Shown: in pieces, positions 59,049-64,000 of the stretch
How positions within the stretch are numbered: position 1 is the stretch's first letter
Layout of the letters: each line of letters begins with the position of its first letter
NCBI RefSeq assembly: GCF_014534645.1
Contig: NZ_JACVQF010000184.1
Coordinates: forward strand, 282,157 to 346,156
Origin: Streptomyces griseicoloratus
GTDB taxonomy: Bacteria > Actinomycetota > Actinomycetes > Streptomycetales > Streptomycetaceae
Reading direction: 5' to 3'
Length of the DNA: 64,000 nt
Translations under genes and position numbers: made by a program
The notes under the pieces: generated by a model
Told to the model about the DNA's origin: nothing
The model's input: only the letters and a program-made list of their open reading frames with translations
Databases searched by the model: none

Positions 59049-59124
59049 GAGTGGAGGATCTGGGCCGGATCCGTGCCGGGCGGCCTGCGGTTCCGCCCCG
59101 GCGATCGGCCCGAATCCTCCACTC
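59049..59124. terminator. Bidirectional compound terminator
   Basis: Outer arms GAGTGGAGGAT and ATCCTCCACTC, then GGGCCG/CGGCCC after a 2x2 internal loop. An inner CCGGGCGG hairpin lies at 59076-59101. It lies between convergent genes. Confidence 0.85.
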
Positions 59125-59144
59125 ACCCCTGTCCGGAGAGGGGG

Positions 59145-60506
59145 CTACAGGACCGGGAGGTTCTTGCGGAGTTCGAAGGCGGTGACCTCCGAGCGGTACT
59201 CCTCCCATTCCTGGCGCTTGTTGCGGAGGAAGAAGTCGAAGACGTGCTCGCCGAGGGTCTCCGCGACCAGGTCGCTGCGGTCCATCAGGGTCAGGGCCTC
59301 GCCGAGGTTCTGCGGGAGGGGTTCGATGCCCATCGCGCGGCGCTCGGCGTCGGAGAGGGCCCAGACGTCGTCCTCGGCGCCCGGCGGGAGTTCGTAGCCC
59401 TCCTCGATGCCCTTCAGGCCGGCGGCGAGGAGGACGGCGTAGGCCAGGTACGGGTTGGCGCCGGAGTCGATCGAGCGGACCTCGACGCGGGCCGAGCCGG
59501 TCTTCCCGGGCTTGTACATGGGGACGCGGACCAGGGCCGAGCGGTTGTTGTGGCCCCAGCAGATGTACGAAGGGGCCTCGCCGCCGGCGCCGGCGGTGCG
59601 CTCGGAGCCGCCCCAGATGCGCTTGTAGGAGTTGACCCACTGGTTCGTCACGGCCGAGATCTCCGCCGCGTGCCGCAGCAGGCCCGCGATGAAGGAGCGG
59701 CCGACCTTGGAGAGCTGGTACTCCGCGCCCGACTCGTAGAAGGCGTTCCGGTCGCCCTCGAAGAGGGAGAGGTGGGTGTGCATGCCGCTGCCCGGGTGTT
59801 CGGAGAACGGTTTCGGCATGAAGGTCGCCTGGACGCCCTGCTCCAGGGCCACCTGCTTCATGATCAGGCGGAAGGTCATGATGTTGTCCGCCGTGGACAG
59901 CGCGTCGGCGTAGCGCAGGTCGATCTCCTGCTGGCCGGGGGCACCCTCGTGGTGGGAGAACTCCACCGAGATGCCCATCGACTCCAGCATGGTGATGGCC
60001 TGGCGGCGGAAGTCCATGCCGATGTTCTGCGGGGTGTGGTCGAAGTAGCCGGAGTTGTCGGCGGGGGTCGGCACCGAGCCGTCGACCGGCTTGTCCTTCA
60101 GCAGGAAGAACTCGATCTCCGGGTGGGTGTAGAAGGTGAACCCCTGGTCGGAGGCGCGGGCGAGGGCGCGCTTGAGGACGTAGCGCGGGTCGGCGAAGGA
60201 CGGGGAGCCGTCCGGCATGAGGATGTCGCAGAACATCCGGGCCGTGCCGGGGGCCTCGGCGCGCCAGGGCAGGACCTGGAAGGTGGAGGGGTCCGGCTTG
60301 GCGATCATGTCGGACTCGTAGACCCGGGCGAAGCCCTCGATGGCGGAGCCGTCGAAGCCGATGCCCTCGTCGAAGGCCTGTTCCAGCTCGGCCGGGGCCA
60401 CGGCGACGGACTTGAGGAAGCCCAGCACGTCCGTGAACCACAGGCGTACGAACCGGATGTCGCGCTCCTCCAGCGTCCGGATCACGAACTCCTGCTGCTT
60501 GTCCAT
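59145..60506 (-). CDS. glnA2: Glutamine synthetase-like protein, GlnA2 type
   Basis: A 453-residue GSI-fold ligase. It has GFDGSAIEGF, KPFSEHPGSGMHTHLS and EVRSIDSGANPYLA, but the adenylylation tyrosine of true GSI is replaced by W382 (EDDVWALS). GlnE should therefore not control it. The S. coelicolor GlnA2 it resembles is reported as a gamma-glutamylpolyamine synthetase, so a polyamine-use role is likely here; I have not aligned the two. ATG 60506 (MDKQQEFVIRTL) is preferred to 60521, with GGGGAAG upstream. Confidence 0.85.
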   Translation of the reverse strand: MDKQQEFVIRTLEERDIRFVRLWFTDVLGFLKSVAVAPAELEQAFDEGIGFDGSAIEGFARVYESDMIAKPDPSTFQVLPWRAEAPGTARMFCDILMPDGSPSFADPRYVLKRALARASDQGFTFYTHPEIEFFLLKDKPVDGSVPTPADNSGYFDHTPQNIGMDFRRQAITMLESMGISVEFSHHEGAPGQQEIDLRYADALSTADNIMTFRLIMKQVALEQGVQATFMPKPFSEHPGSGMHTHLSLFEGDRNAFYESGAEYQLSKVGRSFIAGLLRHAAEISAVTNQWVNSYKRIWGGSERTAGAGGEAPSYICWGHNNRSALVRVPMYKPGKTGSARVEVRSIDSGANPYLAYAVLLAAGLKGIEEGYELPPGAEDDVWALSDAERRAMGIEPLPQNLGEALTLMDRSDLVAETLGEHVFDFFLRNKRQEWEEYRSEVTAFELRKNLPVL

Positions 60507-60675
60507 CTTCCGCTTCCCCATCCTTGCTGGTCAGGCCGCCTGTCTCCGGTATACGGCGGGAGGCGGTCGGGCACCAGAGCATCCCACCACAGCGCCGTTT
60601 CGTACGCGTTGCGGCCCTTGATCGGCCCGCCGACCCCGGTCTGAACGCCTCGCGTACGGCGAGTGTGCACGTCTG

Positions 60676-60699
60676 TGGTGTACCGCCATGGTGTACCGC
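60676..60699. promoter_or_regulatory. Direct repeat in the glnA2/DUF3105 divergent region
   Basis: TGGTGTACCGC occurs twice with a 13-bp period (60676-60686 and 60689-60699). Each core GGTGTACC is nearly palindromic. The 341-bp gap between the two divergent genes has no other obvious element or gene. The repeat is a candidate operator. Confidence 0.5.
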
Positions 60700-60847
60700 T
60701 CTCACCGCAGCGTAGAGGCCACGTGTTCGATCGGGCCATTCCTGGGGGTCCGCGGCGACAGATCCTGTGATCTCCCTACGCCAGTCCCCTCCTTCCCCAT
60801 TACGATCAGCGGACTCCACAGCCCCCTTTCCCAGAAGGGCACACCCC

Positions 60848-61513
60848 ATGGGTTCCGCCAAGAAGAGCAGCAGCACGGAGCGCCAGGCACGCATAGCCGA
60901 GATGCGCCGTGCCGAGGAGGCCCGCGAACGCCGGAACCGGATCCTCACGATCACGGCGAGTGTGGTGGTCGTCGGCGCCCTCGTCGCCGGCGGGGTCGTC
61001 CTCGTCCGGTCGCAGTCCGACGACTCCGGCGACACCGCGGCCGGCTCCGAGACCTCCGGCAGCTTCGTGACGGGCGAGGACGGCGTGCGGACCTGGAAGG
61101 GCACGCTGTCCCGCAACCACGTCACCAAGGACGTGACGTACCCGGCCGAGCCCCCGGTCGGCGGCGACCACAACCAGGTCTGGATGAACTGCAACGGCGA
61201 CGTCTACACCAAGCCGCTGAACAACGTGAACGCCGTGCACTCCCTGGAGCACGGCGCCGTGTGGGTGACGTACACCGACAAGGCCCCGAAGGCGGACGTC
61301 GAGGCGCTGGCGGCGAAGGTGAAGAAGACCCCGTACACGCTGATGAGCCCGAACGACGGGCAGAAGGACCCGATCATGCTCACGGCCTGGGGACACCAGC
61401 GCACGGTGACGGGGGCGGGCGACGCGAACGTGGACAAGTTCTTCGAGAAGTTCGTCCAGGGCGAGCAGACGCCCGAGCCGGGCGCGGCGTGCACCAACGG
61501 GCTGTCGCAGTGA
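60848..61513 (+). CDS. DUF3105 domain membrane-anchored protein
   Basis: A 221-residue protein with a charged helical N-terminus (about 1-30), one membrane helix (about 31-53, ILTITASVVVVGALVAGGVVL) and an extracytoplasmic DUF3105 domain. The domain has the motifs YPAEPPVGGDHNQVWMNCNG and VHSLEHGAVWVTY. The conserved His residues and the two cysteines (NCNG, AACTNG) could bind metal or form a disulfide. Function is unknown. The DUF305 gene overlaps its stop. Confidence 0.85.
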   Translation: MGSAKKSSSTERQARIAEMRRAEEARERRNRILTITASVVVVGALVAGGVVLVRSQSDDSGDTAAGSETSGSFVTGEDGVRTWKGTLSRNHVTKDVTYPAEPPVGGDHNQVWMNCNGDVYTKPLNNVNAVHSLEHGAVWVTYTDKAPKADVEALAAKVKKTPYTLMSPNDGQKDPIMLTAWGHQRTVTGAGDANVDKFFEKFVQGEQTPEPGAACTNGLSQ

Positions 61514-62133
61514 GGCGTGCGGCCGGCTGGACCGCGGGGGCCGCGGCGGCGGTCCTCGTCGCGGCCGGGGCGATCACCTACGCGGTCGCCGGGGACGACG
61601 GCGGGAGCCGTGTCCCGTCCGCCGGCTCGGCGGACGCCGGGTTCGCCCGGGACATGGCGGTGCACCACCAGCAGGCCGTGGAGATGTCGTACATCGTGCG
61701 CGACCGCACGAAGGACGAGGAGGTGCGGCGGCTCGCGTACGACATCGCGCAGACGCAGGCCAACCAGCGGGGCATGATGATCGGCTGGCTCGACCTGTGG
61801 GGGCTGCCGAAGGTGTCGTCCGAGCCGCCGATGGCGTGGATGGGCATGGGCGAGGCGCCCTCCGCCGGGGAGGGCTCGCTGATGCCGGGGATGGCCACCG
61901 ACGCCGAGATGGAGAAGCTCGGGACGCTCAGCGGGAGGCAGGCGGAGGTCTACTACCTCCAGCTCATGACCGAGCACCACAAGGGCGGCGTCCACATGGC
62001 CGAAGGGTGTGCCGAGAAGTGCACGGTCGGCGTGGAGCGGCGGCTGGCCCGCGGGATGGTCGAGGCGCAGGAGTCGGAGATCCGGCTGATGGCGGACATG
62101 CTGGCGGAACGGGGCGCGAAGCCGCGGTCGTGA
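61510..62133 (+). CDS. DUF305 domain exported protein
   Basis: A 207-residue protein with an N-terminal signal/anchor (about 5-25) and a helical DUF305 domain. The His-rich motifs DMAVHHQQAVEMS and MTEHHKGGVHMAEG recur as in ferritin-like or metal-binding bundles; methionines are abundant (MGMGEAP, LMPGM), which would suit copper. Start GTG overlaps the DUF3105 stop in GTGA, so the two are translationally coupled. Metal binding is an inference. Confidence 0.88.
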   Translation: MRRAAGWTAGAAAAVLVAAGAITYAVAGDDGGSRVPSAGSADAGFARDMAVHHQQAVEMSYIVRDRTKDEEVRRLAYDIAQTQANQRGMMIGWLDLWGLPKVSSEPPMAWMGMGEAPSAGEGSLMPGMATDAEMEKLGTLSGRQAEVYYLQLMTEHHKGGVHMAEGCAEKCTVGVERRLARGMVEAQESEIRLMADMLAERGAKPRS

Positions 62134-62178
62134 GCCCGGCACCGCCCGCGTCCCACCCCATCGCGTCGGTCTGACGAT

Positions 62179-62184
62179 TACACT
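62179..62184 (+). promoter_or_regulatory. -10 box of nadE, leaderless start
   Basis: TACACT ends 6 nt before the nadE GTG and no ribosome site is present between, so transcription should start at or next to the start codon. No good -35 is visible. Confidence 0.5.
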
Positions 62185-62190
62185 GGGCGC

Positions 62191-63945
62191 GTGCCTCGAC
62201 TACGACTCGCCCTGAACCAGATCGACTCCGCCGTCGGCGACCTCGCCGCGAACGCGGAGTCGGTCGTCCGCTGGACCCGGCACTCCGCCGGGCAGGGAGC
62301 GCACCTGGTGGCGTTCCCGGAGATGGTGCTCACCGGGTATCCGGTCGAGGACCTGGCCCTCAGGTCGTCCTTCGTGGAGGCCTCCCGCGCCGCCCTGCGC
62401 TCGCTGGCGGCGCGCCTGGCCGAGGAGGGCTTCGGCGGGCTGCCGGTCGTCGTCGGGTACCTGGACCGCTCGGAGACCGCCCAGCCGAAGTACGGCCAGC
62501 CGGCCGGCGCGCCGCAGAACGCGGCGGCGGTGCTGTACGGCGGCGAGGTGGTGCTGAGCTTCGCCAAGCACCACCTGCCGAACTACGGCGTCTTCGACGA
62601 GTTCCGCTACTTCGTGCCCGGCGACACGATGCCGGTGGTGCGGGTGCACGGTGTCGACGTGGCCCTCGCCATCTGCGAGGACCTGTGGCAGGACGGCGGC
62701 CGGGTGCCGGCGGCGCGGTCGGCGCGGGCCGGGCTGCTGCTCTCCGTCAACGCCTCGCCGTACGAGCGGAACAAGGACGACACGCGGCTTGAGCTGGTGC
62801 GCAAGCGGGCCCAGGAGGCCGGGTGCACCACGGCGTACCTGGCGATGACCGGCGGGCAGGACGAACTGGTCTTCGACGGCGACTCGATCGTGGTCGACCG
62901 GGACGGGGAGGTCGTGGCGCGGGCGCCGCAGTTCACCGAGGGGTGCGTGGTCCTCGACCTCGACCTGCCGGCCGCGGACGCCGACGCGCCGACGGGCGTG
63001 GTGGACGACGGGCTGCGCATCGACCGGGTCGTGCTGTCCGAGGAGCCGGCGCCGGCCCGCGAGCCGCGGCTGACCGGCGGGTACGCGGACCGTCTCGACG
63101 ACGAGGAGGAGGTCTACTCGGCGCTGGTCGTCGGCCTGCGGGCCTACGTGCGCAAGAACGGGTTCCGCTCGGTGCTGATCGGCCTGTCCGGCGGCATCGA
63201 CTCCTCGCTGGTGGCGGCGATCGCCTGCGACGCGGTGGGCGCGGAGAACGTGTACGGCGTGTCGATGCCGTCCAAGTACTCCTCCGAGCACTCCAAGGAC
63301 GACGCGGCGGAGCTGGCGCGGCGCACCGGCCTGCACTACCGGACGGTGCCGATCGAGCCGATGTTCGACGCGTACATGGGGTCGCTGGGGCTGACGGGTC
63401 TGGCGGAGGAGAACCTCCAGTCCCGGCTGCGCGGCACGCTGCTGATGGCGATCTCCAACCAGGAGGGCCACATCGTGCTGGCGCCCGGCAACAAGTCGGA
63501 GCTGGCGGTGGGCTACTCGACGCTCTACGGCGACTCGGTGGGCGCCTACGGGCCGATCAAGGACGTGTACAAGACGTGGGTCTTCCGCCTGGCGGAATGG
63601 CGCAACCGGGCGGCCGAGGCGCGCGGGCAGACCCCGCCGATCCCCGAGAACTCCATCACCAAGCCACCGAGCGCCGAGCTGCGGCCCGGGCAGGTCGACA
63701 CGGACTCGCTGCCGGACTACCCGGTGCTGGACGCGATCCTCGACCTGTACGTCGACCGGGACCGGGGCGCGGACGAGATCGTCGCGGCCGGCTTCGACCG
63801 TGAGCTGGTGACGAGGACGCTGCGGATGGTGGACACCGCCGAGTACAAGCGGCGGCAGTACCCGCCGGGCACCAAGATCTCGGCCAAGGGCTTCGGCAAG
63901 GACCGCCGGCTGCCGATCACCAACGGCTGGCGCGAAACCGGCTGA
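62191..63945 (+). CDS. nadE: NAD+ synthase, glutamine-hydrolysing
   Basis: A 584-residue two-domain enzyme for the last step of NAD synthesis. The N-terminal nitrilase-type glutaminase has the triad E44 (FPEMVLTGYP), K126 (FAKHHLPNYG) and C162 (AICEDLWQ). The C-terminal ATP pyrophosphatase domain has the P-loop GLSGGIDSS from residue 331. Using glutamine as ammonia donor fits with the neighbouring nitrogen genes. GTG 62191 starts PRLRLALNQID. The last 55 bp of the window after the stop hold no feature. Confidence 0.96.
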   Translation: MPRLRLALNQIDSAVGDLAANAESVVRWTRHSAGQGAHLVAFPEMVLTGYPVEDLALRSSFVEASRAALRSLAARLAEEGFGGLPVVVGYLDRSETAQPKYGQPAGAPQNAAAVLYGGEVVLSFAKHHLPNYGVFDEFRYFVPGDTMPVVRVHGVDVALAICEDLWQDGGRVPAARSARAGLLLSVNASPYERNKDDTRLELVRKRAQEAGCTTAYLAMTGGQDELVFDGDSIVVDRDGEVVARAPQFTEGCVVLDLDLPAADADAPTGVVDDGLRIDRVVLSEEPAPAREPRLTGGYADRLDDEEEVYSALVVGLRAYVRKNGFRSVLIGLSGGIDSSLVAAIACDAVGAENVYGVSMPSKYSSEHSKDDAAELARRTGLHYRTVPIEPMFDAYMGSLGLTGLAEENLQSRLRGTLLMAISNQEGHIVLAPGNKSELAVGYSTLYGDSVGAYGPIKDVYKTWVFRLAEWRNRAAEARGQTPPIPENSITKPPSAELRPGQVDTDSLPDYPVLDAILDLYVDRDRGADEIVAAGFDRELVTRTLRMVDTAEYKRRQYPPGTKISAKGFGKDRRLPITNGWRETG

Positions 63946-64000
63946 CGCCGGCCCCGCCGACGGGCGACGGGGGCGCCGGACCGCGACCGCGCCGGACGCT

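Noticed and set aside
54344-59122. A long open frame overlapping glnE in another frame.
   Set aside because: Arg/Gly/Pro-rich shadow. glnE in its own frame has both nucleotidyltransferase motifs and a proper start.

Overview
The window is a chromosomal segment of a Streptomyces or close relative. Base composition is very GC-rich with strong third-position GC bias. GTG starts are common, TTA codons appear to be rare, and several genes look leaderless. The gene set is core actinobacterial metabolism plus Streptomyces-type regulators. From memory the order resembles the S. coelicolor region from pepA through glnA, glnII and malR to nadE, but no alignment was made. I see no prophage, insertion sequence, CRISPR array, rRNA or tRNA.

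Layout. (1) 1-10.1 kb: leucyl aminopeptidase, then a pyruvate dehydrogenase block of dihydrolipoamide dehydrogenase, a two-lipoyl-domain E2, a GntR regulator and homodimeric E1 (aceE). The aceE promoter carries a perfect palindrome between its -35 and -10 boxes. A WYL regulator follows. (2) 10.1-18.2 kb: a DUF4240 gene, a degenerate GC-rich repeat tract, a peptidoglycan amidase divergent from a MarP-like membrane protease, an acetyltransferase, an SDR-type protein, a FAD oxidoreductase and a TPR regulator. (3) 18.4-20.3 kb: lipB and lipA, which make the lipoyl cofactor needed by the E2 in block 1. (4) 20.6-28.7 kb: small and membrane proteins, glnA (GSI), an HtpX/PspAB pair, an ArsC-like protein and glnII (GSII). 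Both synthetase genes carry near-canonical GlnR boxes with the same 38-bp geometry.

(5) 28.9-40.7 kb: a short Cys-Cys peptide ORF resembling actinobacterial leader peptides, an orphan winged-helix protein, an epimerase, a two-component system, a secreted DUF1996 protein, a lipoprotein, a TPR protein and a sigma-factor-like/membrane fusion protein. It ends with a three-gene unit: a ferritin-like diiron protein annotated in its family as a hydrolase, a flavin/[2Fe-2S] reductase and a TetR regulator. (6) 40.7-54.3 kb: the maltodextrin/starch locus, with an amylase-pullulanase fusion, an alpha-amylase, aglA, malG, malF, malE and divergent malR. GCAAG/CTTGC motifs recur at its promoters. (7) 54.4-64 kb: a PAP2 protein, glnE (adenylyltransferase for GlnA), a VOC protein, a GlnA2-type synthetase, a DUF3105/DUF305 pair and nadE.

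Two functional themes link distant blocks: lipoate synthesis with the lipoylated PDH complex, and nitrogen assimilation (glnA, glnII, glnE, glnA2-like). The least explained material is the diiron/reductase unit, the sigma-like membrane protein, the Cys-Cys leader ORF, the aceE operator and the duplicated repeat tract after the DUF4240 gene.
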